DNA from: Streptomyces sp. NBC_01669
Lineage (GTDB): Bacteria; Actinomycetota; Actinomycetes; Streptomycetales; Streptomycetaceae
Reading direction: 5' to 3'
DNA: 64,000 nucleotides
Assembly: GCF_026339735.1 (NCBI RefSeq)
Contig: NZ_JAPEQG010000001.1
Location: forward strand, 2,852,001 to 2,916,000
Positions 29,155 to 38,082 of the stretch are shown in pieces (position 1 is the stretch's first letter; every line of letters begins with the position of its first letter). Both the position numbers and the translations under genes were made by a program. Under the pieces are notes generated by a model. The model saw only the letters and a list, made by a program, of their open reading frames with translations. It was not told where the DNA came from and did no database searches.

Positions 29155-30546
29155 GTGGAGACCCGCGGCCTGGAACCCGTCCCCGACAGTGAGCGCACCG
29201 GCCGGGTCCGCACCCTCTTCCCCACTTGGGCCGCCGCCGATATGACCGTGCTGCTGCTCATCATGGGCGCAGGACTGATCGTCTTCGGCGGCCTCAATCT
29301 CTGGCAGGTGGCGTTCGTCGCGGTCACGGCGCCCGTCATCGGGTACGGACTGGTCGGCGCGATCTCGATCGCGGGGACGCGCGGCGGGGCACCCGGCCTG
29401 GCGCTCTCCCGGGCCGTCTTCGGACAACGCGGCAATCTGCTGCCCGGTGCGCTGATCCGGGTCGCCCGCTGGGGCTGGGAGACGGTGAACGCGGTCACCG
29501 GCGCGTACGGCCTGCTGGCCGTGTGCGATCTGCTCTTCTCCGTCAGGGCCGACACCGCGCTGATCATGACGGCGCTCGTGGCCTTCGTCGCGAGCAGCTT
29601 CCTGGTGTCCGGACTCGGCGTGGGCGCGCTACGGCCGTGCTGCACCTGGTCGGCGTACCTCTTCGGCGGATTCAGCGTCCTCGTACTGATCCATCTGGGT
29701 ATCGGAACGCAGTGGCGGGCCCTCCTGGACCGGCCCGCAGGTCCGACGGCACTGATGGTCGCCGGCGTCGGCACGCTGGCGGCCGGGGGCATCAGCTGGG
29801 CGCCGACCGGTCCGGATTTCACGCGCTATCTGCCGCGGGCCGCGTCCGGCCGGTCGGTGGTCGGGGCGACGGTGGGTGGTGCGGTGCTCGTCGTTCTGCC
29901 GTTGGTGGTGATGGGTGCGGTGATGGCGGTCGCCACCCCGGACCTGGCGGTCAGCAATGATCCGGTCACCTTCATCGGCGCCTTGCTGCCGGTCTGGATC
30001 TCGGTGCCGTATCTGCTGACTGCCGTGGTCGGAATGGTGCTGATCAATGCGATGTCGATGTATTCGGCCGGTTTTGCCGCACAGACACTGGGATTCGTGC
30101 TCCCTCGCACCTGGGCGGTCGGCGTGAATGCCGCGATCAGTCTCCTTCTGGGGAGTCTGCTGATGATGGTGGCGACGAGTTTCCTGGATTCGTTCATCTC
30201 CTTTCTGACCTTGCTCGCCGTGACGTTCTCGGCGTGGATCGGCGTATTCGGAGTGGATCAGCTGCGGGGACGTACGTACGACGCGGCGGCGCTGCTGGAC
30301 ACCAGTCCCGCAGGCGCCTACTGGTACACCGGCGGCTTCGCCGTGCCCGCCGTCGCGGCGTGGGGTGCGGGGCTGACAGTGGGGCTGCTGTTCACGGGCG
30401 TGAAGTGGTTCTCCGGCCCGCTCGCCGCCACCTGGGTCGGACGGGGCGGTCCGGGCTGGGCGGCCACGATCGCCGTCTCCGGGGGGCTGTACGCACTGCT
30501 GCCGCGGCCCGCCGGGCACAAGGACGACACGCCCCTACACTTCTGA
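29155..30546 (+). CDS. NCS1-family cytosine/purine permease
   Basis: A 463-residue membrane transporter of the nucleobase:cation symporter-1 family with about 12 hydrophobic segments. Family features: FPTWAAADMTVLLLIMGAGL near the start, ALSRAVFGQRGNLLPGAL, and WAPTGPDFTRYLPR after the sixth span. The substrate cannot be told from sequence. The start GTG 29155 sits 7 bp after TACGAT (29142-29147), so the mRNA may be leaderless; there is no ribosome binding site. It is divergent from ftsY. Confidence 0.9.
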   Translation: METRGLEPVPDSERTGRVRTLFPTWAAADMTVLLLIMGAGLIVFGGLNLWQVAFVAVTAPVIGYGLVGAISIAGTRGGAPGLALSRAVFGQRGNLLPGALIRVARWGWETVNAVTGAYGLLAVCDLLFSVRADTALIMTALVAFVASSFLVSGLGVGALRPCCTWSAYLFGGFSVLVLIHLGIGTQWRALLDRPAGPTALMVAGVGTLAAGGISWAPTGPDFTRYLPRAASGRSVVGATVGGAVLVVLPLVVMGAVMAVATPDLAVSNDPVTFIGALLPVWISVPYLLTAVVGMVLINAMSMYSAGFAAQTLGFVLPRTWAVGVNAAISLLLGSLLMMVATSFLDSFISFLTLLAVTFSAWIGVFGVDQLRGRTYDAAALLDTSPAGAYWYTGGFAVPAVAAWGAGLTVGLLFTGVKWFSGPLAATWVGRGGPGWAATIAVSGGLYALLPRPAGHKDDTPLHF

Positions 30547-30604
30547 CGCCACGTCAGCTACTGTCCCGCCTCGCCAAGCCCGCCCGGCGAAGGGGACACG
30601 CGTC

Positions 30605-31564
30605 ATGGCCTTCACAGTGGTCCGGTTCAATCTCGTCGATCCCGATGCCACCCCCGCGTCCCTGTCGGACCGCTACCGTGCGGCGCTCGAGATGGCCGCG
30701 TACGCAGACGCGCACGGCGTGGACACCGTGCAGACCGAGGAGCACCACGGCACCGCCAATTCCTGGCTGCCCTCCCCCTTCGTCTTCGCCGGGTCGGTCT
30801 TCGGCGCCACCCGCCGGATCGCGGTCACGGTCTCGGCGATCATCGGACCGTTGCACGATCCGCTGCGGCTGGCCGAGGACATCGCGGTCCTCGACCTGCT
30901 GAGCGCGGGCCGGCTGGTCACGGTCGCGGGCATCGGCTACCGGCCCGAGGAGTACGAGCAGGCGGGCGTCGAGTGGGGCAGGCGCGGCCGGCTCCAGGAC
31001 GAGCTGCTGGAGACCCTGCTGCAGGCGTGGACCGGTGAGCCGTTCCCGTACCGCGGCCGTACCGTCAGGGTCACCCCGCGGCCGTACACCCGGCCGCATC
31101 CGCTGCTGCTGGTCGGTGGCAGCTCGCGGGCGGCTGCGCGGCGGGCGGCCCGGCTGGGGCTGCCGTTCTTCCCGAGCGCGCATCTGCCGGAACTCGAGGC
31201 GTACTACCACGAGCGGCGCGCGGAGCACGGGACGGAGGGCTTCTGCATGATGCCGGCGGCGAAGACGCCGTTGCTGCATGTGTCGGAGGATCCGGAGTGG
31301 ACGTGGGACCGGTACGGCGAGCACTTCCTGCACGAGGCGCGGACCTACGCCTCCTGGCAGTCGAAGGACATCCGGTCGGCCGTGCGCTCGGCGGCCACGA
31401 CGGTGACGGAGCTGCGGCACGAAGGGGTCTACCGGATCGTCACCCCGGAGCAGCTGGCCGCGCTGGACGCCGACAGCCTGGTGCTGCATCCGCTGTGCGG
31501 CGGGATGCCGGTCGAGGAGGGGTGGCGCAGCCTGCGACTGTTCTGCGAGGCGATCGCCGGCTGA
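30605..31564 (+). CDS. LLM-class flavin-dependent oxidoreductase
   Basis: A 319-residue TIM-barrel protein of the bacterial luciferase-like monooxygenase family, expected to use FMN or F420. Family segments are TVQTEEHHGTANSWLPSPFV, then IIGPLHDPLRLAEDIAVLDLL with SAGRLVTVAGIGYRPEEYEQ, and HPLLLVGGSSRAAARRAARL. The substrate is unknown. ATG 30605 has GAAGGGG about 9 nt upstream. It starts 58 bp after the NCS1 permease on the same strand and may be cotranscribed with it. Confidence 0.9.
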   Translation: MAFTVVRFNLVDPDATPASLSDRYRAALEMAAYADAHGVDTVQTEEHHGTANSWLPSPFVFAGSVFGATRRIAVTVSAIIGPLHDPLRLAEDIAVLDLLSAGRLVTVAGIGYRPEEYEQAGVEWGRRGRLQDELLETLLQAWTGEPFPYRGRTVRVTPRPYTRPHPLLLVGGSSRAAARRAARLGLPFFPSAHLPELEAYYHERRAEHGTEGFCMMPAAKTPLLHVSEDPEWTWDRYGEHFLHEARTYASWQSKDIRSAVRSAATTVTELRHEGVYRIVTPEQLAALDADSLVLHPLCGGMPVEEGWRSLRLFCEAIAG

Positions 31565-31581
31565 CGTACGCAGGGACGGCG

Positions 31582-31617
31582 CGCGTCCCCGGCCCGCGGG
31601 CGCGGGCCGGGGACGCG
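31582..31617. terminator. Convergent terminator hairpin between oxidoreductase and glcP
   Basis: A perfect 16-bp inverted repeat, CGCGTCCCCGGCCCGC (31582-31597) and its complement (31602-31617), with a 4-nt GGGC loop. It lies in the 78-bp gap between convergent genes and probably terminates both. Confidence 0.85.
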
Positions 31618-31642
31618 TGGTCGAGGAGAGGGGCAGCGGGGA

Positions 31643-33061
31643 TTAGCCCATCTCCTCCAACGCCTTGCCCTTGGTCTCCTTCACGAACTTGAGCACGAAG
31701 GGGATCGAGAGCACGGCGAAGCATGTGTAGATGATGTAGGTGCCGGACAGGTTCCAGTCGGCCAGGCTCGGGAAGCTCGCGGTGATCGCCCAGTTGGCGA
31801 TCCACTGAGCGGACGCGGCGACACCGAGCGCGGCGGCGCGGATCTTGTTCGGGAACATCTCGCCGAGGAAGACCCAGACCACCACACCCCATGACAGGGC
31901 GAAGAAGAGCACGAAGACGTGGGCCGCGACGAGGGCGACGACACCGTGAGTGGTCGGGAGTCTGCCGTTGACCAGATCGGCGGAGAAGGCCCAGGCCTCG
32001 CAGGCCAGTGCGATCGCCATACCGGTGGAGCCGGCGAGCGCGAGCGGTTTGCGTCCCACTCGGTCGACCAGGACCATCGCGATCACCGTACCGATGATGT
32101 TGACGATCGATGTGGTGAACGACCAGAAGAACGAGGCGGTCGGGTCGATACCGACCGACTGCCACAGCGTCGCCGAGTAGTAGAACGCCACGTTGATGCC
32201 GACGAGTTGCTGGAACACCGAGAGGCCGATACCGACCCAGACGATCGGCAGGAAGCCGAAGCGGCTGCCGAGCAGGTCCTTGAAGGTGGACTTGTGCTCG
32301 CGGTGCATGGCTGTCTGGATCTCGGCCACGCGGGCGTCGAGGTCGACTTCCTTGCCCTCGACCTCGGCGAGGATCTCCTTGGCCCGCTCGTTCTTGCCGA
32401 CGGAGATCAGGTAGCGCGGCGACTCGGGGATCGCGAACGACAGCAGGCCGTAGAGGAGCGCCGGGACGACCATGACGCCGAGCATCCACTGCCAGGCCTC
32501 GAGGCCGCCGATCGTTCCGCGCTGCTTGCCGTCGGCGAGCTGGAGGATGCCGAAGTTCACCAGCTGCGAGATGGCGATGCCGATGACGATCGCGGCCTGC
32601 TGGAAGGAGCCGAGCCGGCCGCGGTAGGCGGCGGGCGAGACCTCGGCGATATAGGCCGGGCCGATGACCGAGGCCATGCCGATGGCGAAGCCGCCGATGA
32701 TCCGCCAGAAGGCCAGGTCCCAGAGGGCGAACGGGAGTGCGGAGCCGATGGCGCTGATCGTGAAGAGCACCGAGGCGATCCGCATGCAGCGGATGCGGCC
32801 GATCCGGTCGGCGATGCGGCCCGCCGTGGCGGCGCCGATGGCGCAGCCGATCAGGGCGATGGCGATCACCTGGGCCAGCGTTCCGGAGCCGATGCCGTAG
32901 CGGTCCCGGATCGCCTCGACGGCGCCGTTGATCACGGCGCTGTCGTAGCCGAAGAGGAAGCCGCCCATCGCAGCGGCTGCCGTGATGAAGATGACGTGGC
33001 CGAGGTGTTCCGGATGGGCCGCGCGGGCTCCGGATCCCGGTGTCTGCGATGTGCTGGTCAC
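31643..33061 (-). CDS. glcP: Glucose permease GlcP (MFS sugar porter)
   Basis: Major facilitator glucose/H+ symporter; in Streptomyces glucose enters through GlcP and is then phosphorylated by glucokinase. It is 472 aa with 12 spans. Sugar-porter motifs are present: GGFLFGYDSAVINGA, AGRIADRIGRIR, PAYIAEVSPAAYRGRLGS, PESPRYLI, QQLVGINVAFYY, DRVGRKPL and the C-terminal VKETKGKALEEM. Length and position next to smc match S. coelicolor glcP1 as I recall it. The upstream region carries repeated TTGAAG half-sites. Confidence 0.94.
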   Translation of the reverse strand: MTSTSQTPGSGARAAHPEHLGHVIFITAAAAMGGFLFGYDSAVINGAVEAIRDRYGIGSGTLAQVIAIALIGCAIGAATAGRIADRIGRIRCMRIASVLFTISAIGSALPFALWDLAFWRIIGGFAIGMASVIGPAYIAEVSPAAYRGRLGSFQQAAIVIGIAISQLVNFGILQLADGKQRGTIGGLEAWQWMLGVMVVPALLYGLLSFAIPESPRYLISVGKNERAKEILAEVEGKEVDLDARVAEIQTAMHREHKSTFKDLLGSRFGFLPIVWVGIGLSVFQQLVGINVAFYYSATLWQSVGIDPTASFFWSFTTSIVNIIGTVIAMVLVDRVGRKPLALAGSTGMAIALACEAWAFSADLVNGRLPTTHGVVALVAAHVFVLFFALSWGVVVWVFLGEMFPNKIRAAALGVAASAQWIANWAITASFPSLADWNLSGTYIIYTCFAVLSIPFVLKFVKETKGKALEEMG

Positions 33062-33140
33062 ATGAACTCCTGGTGCCTGGCCGCGTCGTCAGGCGTGGGG
33101 GGAACTCTTCCAAGTGGCGCATAGCTTCACAGGCGCCACC

Positions 33141-33268
33141 ACTTGAAGTTAAAAACGACGTCTCAGAGAGTATGCGTTCAAGTTTCGAAGTCAACTTCCC
33201 AGTGCGAGCCGACATAGGCAGACATCTACCCAGGACCACTCAAAAGGTGTGTTGAAGACTTGAAGATT
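33141..33268 (-). promoter_or_regulatory. Repeated TTGAAG/CTTCAA half-sites upstream of glcP
   Basis: Within this AT-richer gap there are ACTTGAAGTT at 33141-33150, AAGTT-n8-AACTT at 33180-33197, and two direct TTGAAGA copies 8 bp apart at 33252-33266. TTGAAGACTTGAA (33252-33264) matches the Rok7B7 consensus TTKAMKHSTTSAV as I remember it. These may be binding sites for a sugar-responsive regulator of glcP. Confidence 0.45.
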
Positions 33269-33278
33269 TAGCAAAGCC

Positions 33279-36200
33279 TCAGCGGAGCCGCTGGCTGATG
33301 ACCTTGGAGACCCCGTCACCCTGCATCGAGACGCCGTACAGCGCGTCCGCGACCTCCATCGTCCGCTTCTGATGCGTGATCACGATGAGCTGCGAGCTCT
33401 CCTGGAGCTCCTCCATGATCCGGATCAGCCGCTGCAGATTGGTGTCGTCGAGCGCCGCCTCGACCTCGTCCATCACATAGAACGGACTCGGCCGGGCCTT
33501 GAAGATCGAGACCAGCAACGCCACAGCTGTCAGGGACCTCTCGCCGCCCGAAAGCAAGGAGAGCCGCTTGACCTTCTTGCCCGGCGGGCGCGCCTCGACA
33601 TCGACCCCGGTCGCCAGCATGTTGTCGGGGTCGGTCAGGATGAGCCGCCCCTCACCGCCCGGGAAGAGCCGTGAGAAGACGCCCTCGAACTCACGGGCCG
33701 TGTCCCGGTACGCCTCCGTGAACACCTGCTCGACCCGCTCGTCGACCTCCTTGATGACCTGCATCAGATCGGCCCGGGTCTTCTTCAGGTCTTCGAGCTG
33801 CTCGGAGAGGAACTTGTGCCGCTCCTCCAGCGCCGAGAACTCCTCAAGGGCGAGCGGATTCACCTTCCCGAGTTGCTGATACGCCCGTTCGGCGGACTTC
33901 AGCCGCTTCTCCTGCTCCGCCCTGACGAACGGCTTCGGCTGGTTGCGCGGGTGCTCCGGGTCCTCCGGCAGCTCCTCGCCCTCCGCGGCGGGCGACGGCG
34001 GCACCAGCTGGTCGGGGCCGTACTCGGCGGCCAGCCCGGCCGGCTCCACACCCAGTTCCTCAAGGGCCTTCGCCTCCAGCTGCTCTATCCGCAGCCGCTT
34101 CTCGGCGCCGAGCACCTCACCGCGGTGGACGGAGTCGGTCAGCTTGTCCAGCTCGCCCTTGAGCTCGCGTCCATGGCCGCGCTCGACGATCAGTTCCTGC
34201 TCGCGCTCCGCCTTCGCCGCCTCGGCGGCGACCCGCTCCTGCCCGGCCCGTTCGACGGACACCTCGACGTGGGCGAGGAGCTGACGGGCACCGGAGGCGA
34301 CGGCCGAGGCCACTGCGGCCTCGTGGCGCAGCCGGGCGCGGCGCTGCTCGGCACGGGCACGGGCCTCGCGTTCGGCGCGGGCACCGCGGTCGAGGGAGTC
34401 CGCACGCCCGGCGAGTCCCTTGACCCGTTCCTCGTGGGTACGGACCTGGAGCCGGGCCTCCATCTCGGTCTGGCGGGCATTGGCACCGTCCGCGGCGAGC
34501 CGGTCGCGTACGGAGTTGTCGGGCTCCTCCTCGACCGGCATCTCCTCTGCGACGAGCAGCCGTTCGGCCAGCTCCTCGGCCTCCTCGGTCGCCCGCTCCA
34601 GGGCGTCCTGGGCCCGGGCGGCGGAGGCGGCCGACCGCTCGGCCTCGCCCGCGGCGCCGCGGGCCTGCCCCGCGAGCCGGCCGAGCTGCTGGGCCACTCC
34701 TGACTTCTCCCGTTCGGCGGCCCTGCGCCGCTCCCCCAGCTCCTCGACGAGCACGGCGCAGGCGCTGCGCCGCTCCCCCGCGAGCCGCTGGGCCTCGGCC
34801 AGCTCGATGCACCGGACAGCGAGGTCCGCCAGTTCGGCGGCTGCCTCGTCGACGGAGGCCTGCACTTCGAGCAGGCTGGGCGCCCCGGCGGAACCGCCGT
34901 GCGCGAAGTGCGCCCCGAGGACGTCTCCTTCACCGGTCACGGCGGTCAGCTCGGGATGCGCGGCAACAAGATCCTCGGCGTCCTCCAGGGTGGGAACGAC
35001 GACCATTCCACGCACGAGCCGGCGCACGGCAGCCATCAGTTCAGCGGGCCCCCGGACGAGATCGGCGACTGCGGGCGGGGCATCCGGGGCAGCGGCGCGG
35101 AGCACGTGACCGGCTGCCTCGGGGTAACCGGCGGGGCCGTGGGACGGGACGTCGGGGGCGGGGGCCGGACCCGGCACGGGTACGTGGCCGGCGTGGTGGC
35201 CGGGCGCATGCGCCGCGCCGGTGTGGACCGCCCGGTCGTGCCCGGCAGCCTGCCCCGGTACGTGCCGCACACCGGACTCGGCGGTCCGGCCCGGCACGTC
35301 CCCGGCCCCGGCGGGCGCCGAACCCTGCCCGGGTACGTCCGTCGTCGCGGCCCCGCCCTGGACGGGCACCTGCCCCGTATCGGCCTCGGGCGCACCCGCA
35401 CCCCCCAACAACAACGCCGCCCGACCCGCGTCCTGCTTGCGCAGCAGCCGGATGGCGTTCGCTGCCGTAGCCGGGTCCGTCACCGCCACCGCGTCCGCCG
35501 CCGCGCCCAGTGCCGCCGCGACCGCGACCTCGTGGCCCGGGGCCACCGTCAGCAGTTCCGCGGCCGGGCCGAGCAGGCCCGACAGGCTGTCGCGCGAGGC
35601 GAGCAGCGCGCCCGTGCCGTCCTTGCGGCGCAGGCCCAGGGCCAGGGCGTCGTGCCGGGCCGAGACCGCCGCCCGCTTCCGTTCCGCGCCGGTGGCGGCC
35701 TCCCGGGCGGCGGAGAGGGCCGACTCCGCCTCGACGAGCTCCCGCTTGGCGGCGTCGTGGCGCTCGCCCAGCTCCGCGTCACCGGCGTCCAGCCCCTCCA
35801 CCTCGGCCTTGAGCTGCTCGTACTCCTCCTGCGCCCTGACCGCCCGCTCCTGCGCCTCGTCACGGGAGGCGGCCAGCCGGTCGATCTCCGCCTGCGCCGA
35901 ACCGGCCCGGCTGCGCGCCGCGTTGACCTGCCCGGTCAGCCGCGCGAGCCCTTCGCGCCGGTCGGCGATGGCGCGGGCCGCGTCCTTGAGTCGGCGCTCC
36001 TCGGCCGCCAACTCCCGTTCCAGCTCGGCCCGGTGGGCAGCGGTGTCCTCCAGGGCGTGTTCCGCCGCCTCCAGCGCGGCCTCCAGTTCCGCCTCCTGCT
36101 CCCGGATCCGGGCGGCCTCGCGCTCCATGCTTTCCGGGTCCCTGAATCCCGTACCGCGTCGCTCCTCCTCGGGTGCGGCGGTGGCGCTCTTCACCCGGGC

Positions 36201-37124
36201 GTCGGCCAACGAGATCGTGCCGCGTACCCGCTCGGCGAGCTGCGACAGCTCGTACCAGGTCTGCTGGGCCCGCTGCAGGCGCGGCGCCAGCCGTCGTACC
36301 TCGTCCTCCAGCTCCGCCTCACGCGTCAGGGCCGCCTTCAGCTCCGCCTCCGCCGCCTCCCGACGCTGCTTCAGCGCCGCTTCGTCGGCGATCTCGCTGC
36401 GCAGCGCGTCGTGCAGTCGCACCAGGTCGTCGGCGAGCAGCCGCAGCCTCGCGTCGCGCAGATCGGCCTGGATGACGGCGGCCCGCCGGGCGACGGCCGC
36501 CTGCCGGCCCAAGGGCTTCAACTGCCGCCGCAGTTCGTCCGTGAGGTCCTGGACACGGGCCAGATTGGCTCCCATCGCGTCCAGCTTCCGCAGCGCCTTC
36601 TCTTTCCGCTTGCGGTGCTTGAGCACACCGGCGGCTTCCTCGATGAAGGCGCGGCGCCCCATCGGATCGGCATGGAGTACGGAGTCCAGCTGGCCCTGTC
36701 CGACGATGACGTGCATCTCCCGGCCGATACCGGAGTCGGAGAGAAGTTCCTGGATGTCGAGGAGCCGGCAGGTGTCGCCATTGATCTGGTATTCGCTGCC
36801 GCCGTTGCGGAACATGATCCGCGTGATCGTCACTTCGGCGTACTCGATGGGCAGCGCACCGTCGGAATTGTCAATGGTCAGCGACACCTCGGCGCGTCCG
36901 AGCGGTGGCCGCCCGGTGGTGCCGGCGAAGATCACGTCCTCCATCTTGCCGCCGCGCAGGGATTTGGCTCCCTGCTCACCCATGACCCAGGAGAGCGCAT
37001 CCACCACATTGGATTTGCCGGAACCGTTGGGACCGACGACGCAGGTGATCCCCGGTTCGAACCGCAGGGTCGTGGCGGAGGCGAACGACTTGAAACCACG
37101 CAGGGTCAGGGCCTTGAGATGCAC
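33279..37124 (-). CDS. smc: Chromosome partition protein SMC
   Basis: Condensin ATPase that organises and segregates chromosomes with ScpA/ScpB. It is 1281 aa: Walker A VVGPNGSGKSNVVDAL (about 30-45), long coiled coils (about 170-490 and 715-1100), hinge, then signature LSLLSGGERSLTAVAL and Walker B SPFYVMDEVEAALDD. It is roughly 95 residues longer than S. coelicolor SMC as I recall it. The excess is a Pro/Gly/His/Ala-rich block at about residues 575-673 (35105-35400) inside the hinge, with repeated DVPG/HVPGQ-like units. The smc start is 306 bp from the small coiled-coil gene upstream. Confidence 0.97.
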   Translation of the reverse strand: MHLKALTLRGFKSFASATTLRFEPGITCVVGPNGSGKSNVVDALSWVMGEQGAKSLRGGKMEDVIFAGTTGRPPLGRAEVSLTIDNSDGALPIEYAEVTITRIMFRNGGSEYQINGDTCRLLDIQELLSDSGIGREMHVIVGQGQLDSVLHADPMGRRAFIEEAAGVLKHRKRKEKALRKLDAMGANLARVQDLTDELRRQLKPLGRQAAVARRAAVIQADLRDARLRLLADDLVRLHDALRSEIADEAALKQRREAAEAELKAALTREAELEDEVRRLAPRLQRAQQTWYELSQLAERVRGTISLADARVKSATAAPEEERRGTGFRDPESMEREAARIREQEAELEAALEAAEHALEDTAAHRAELERELAAEERRLKDAARAIADRREGLARLTGQVNAARSRAGSAQAEIDRLAASRDEAQERAVRAQEEYEQLKAEVEGLDAGDAELGERHDAAKRELVEAESALSAAREAATGAERKRAAVSARHDALALGLRRKDGTGALLASRDSLSGLLGPAAELLTVAPGHEVAVAAALGAAADAVAVTDPATAANAIRLLRKQDAGRAALLLGGAGAPEADTGQVPVQGGAATTDVPGQGSAPAGAGDVPGRTAESGVRHVPGQAAGHDRAVHTGAAHAPGHHAGHVPVPGPAPAPDVPSHGPAGYPEAAGHVLRAAAPDAPPAVADLVRGPAELMAAVRRLVRGMVVVPTLEDAEDLVAAHPELTAVTGEGDVLGAHFAHGGSAGAPSLLEVQASVDEAAAELADLAVRCIELAEAQRLAGERRSACAVLVEELGERRRAAEREKSGVAQQLGRLAGQARGAAGEAERSAASAARAQDALERATEEAEELAERLLVAEEMPVEEEPDNSVRDRLAADGANARQTEMEARLQVRTHEERVKGLAGRADSLDRGARAEREARARAEQRRARLRHEAAVASAVASGARQLLAHVEVSVERAGQERVAAEAAKAEREQELIVERGHGRELKGELDKLTDSVHRGEVLGAEKRLRIEQLEAKALEELGVEPAGLAAEYGPDQLVPPSPAAEGEELPEDPEHPRNQPKPFVRAEQEKRLKSAERAYQQLGKVNPLALEEFSALEERHKFLSEQLEDLKKTRADLMQVIKEVDERVEQVFTEAYRDTAREFEGVFSRLFPGGEGRLILTDPDNMLATGVDVEARPPGKKVKRLSLLSGGERSLTAVALLVSIFKARPSPFYVMDEVEAALDDTNLQRLIRIMEELQESSQLIVITHQKRTMEVADALYGVSMQGDGVSKVISQRLR

Positions 37125-37347
37125 GCCGCCGGACTCTACCTTTCGCTCTCGGTTTCGCTGATGAAGGTGCAGGGCACATCAGACGGTAAGGGAAGGGGTG
37201 TACGTCCGGGGCGGGTCTGTCGCGGTCGGGGGAAAAGAAAGAAGGGACGCCGAAGCGCCCCTTGCAAATCTTGTGCAGTGCTGCGTGACGGATCAAAGAA
37301 CGCGGCGGATCAAGAAGGCGACAGATCACAGTGATGATCTTCAATGA

Positions 37348-37381
37348 TCCGGTGACGATTCCGGTGACGATCCGGTGATGA
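37348..37381 (-). repeat. Three 11-bp repeats in helical phase upstream of smc
   Basis: TCCGGTGACGA begins at 37348 and 37360, and a third copy with one change (TCCGGTGATGA) at 37371, spacing 12 and 11 bp, about one DNA turn. They lie in the 306-bp non-coding gap (37125-37430) between the 70-aa gene stop and the smc start. The rest of that gap shows nothing recognisable. Confidence 0.6.
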
Positions 37382-37430
37382 ACTCAGACGGCTGACGCGA
37401 GCAGCCCGACCGGCCCCTGTGGGCCCTCGG

Positions 37431-37643
37431 TCAGGTCAGCGCCGGCTCCGCCTGGGGTACGTCGATGTCGATGCTGTCGAGCAGCGACTCTTGGTGCTGG
37501 GCGGCGGCGTTGAGCGCGTCGTTCTCGTCCTGGATCCGTACGAGCTCGGATTCCAGGTCCTGGACGCGCTGCTGGAGCCGTCGCATCTCGGCGAGGAGTC
37601 GCGGGTCGGAACCGCCGACGTAACCGAGAAGCGCCTTTGCCAT
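37431..37643 (-). CDS. Small conserved coiled-coil protein, unknown function
   Basis: A 70-residue protein: MAKALLGYVGGSDPRLLAEM, then a heptad-like helix RRLQQRVQDLESELVRIQDE and a short acidic tail ending PQAEPALT. The leucine spacing predicts a coiled coil over about residues 15-50. I do not recognise a function, although I recall similar proteins in other Streptomyces. GGAGG lies about 10 nt before ATG 37643. It is upstream of smc on the same strand, and its own leader contains a predicted nested hairpin structure. Confidence 0.75.
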   Translation of the reverse strand: MAKALLGYVGGSDPRLLAEMRRLQQRVQDLESELVRIQDENDALNAAAQHQESLLDSIDIDVPQAEPALT

Positions 37644-37690
37644 GATGGATGGTCCTCCACACTGAGTGACCGACCGATGCGGTGTGGGTC

Positions 37691-37799
37691 GTGAGGGAAT
37701 CGCACCCGCGGTGCTCGGCAGCGCTCTGTCATCACTGCGGTTCTGCTGCCAAAGAGCTCTGCCAAACAGCTGAGGTGCGCGGGGATTTCAGCGTCTCAC
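37691..37799 (-). other. Candidate structured RNA leader upstream of the coiled-coil gene
   Basis: Three nested complementary pairs: 37691-37695 with 37795-37799 (5 bp); 37701-37706 with 37774-37779 (6 bp, plus one G-U on the minus strand); and 37713-37722 with 37745-37757 (6+4 bp around a 3-nt bulge). They enclose 109 nt ending 48 nt before the start codon of the 70-aa gene. The rest of the 439-bp gap up to acyP (37644-38082) shows no gene. This could be a 5'-UTR element, a small RNA or chance pairing in GC-rich DNA. Confidence 0.35.
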
Positions 37800-38082
37800 C
37801 AAAAAGTTTGACGGTCAACACGATCACACCCCGTAGACGTGGGTGACCCGGGGGCGCGCGGCTTGACGATCACGCGGCGCGACTCTCCTGCGGGGCCCTG
37901 GGGGGCGTGGAGATCATCCTTACTGCCGCAGCCTGGCACGGCAACCGAATCTTGGCAACTATCCGGTCCTTCCGCAGGTCATTTCATGTGTACGCAGATG
38001 AGCGGCCCATATCGTCACCCCTCGCCGCCTGTCGAACACGGTCCGAACACGACCCCGAATTGGGACCTCATTCAGAACGGGA

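Noticed and set aside
37680..37800. Possible tRNA gene on the minus strand (GGGTGCGATTCCC looks like a T-arm; AGCT...GGCAGAGC like a D-arm).
   Set aside because: The 7-bp acceptor stem cannot be formed, the T-loop lacks the TTC core and no anticodon stem pairs. Reported instead as a nested-helix candidate.
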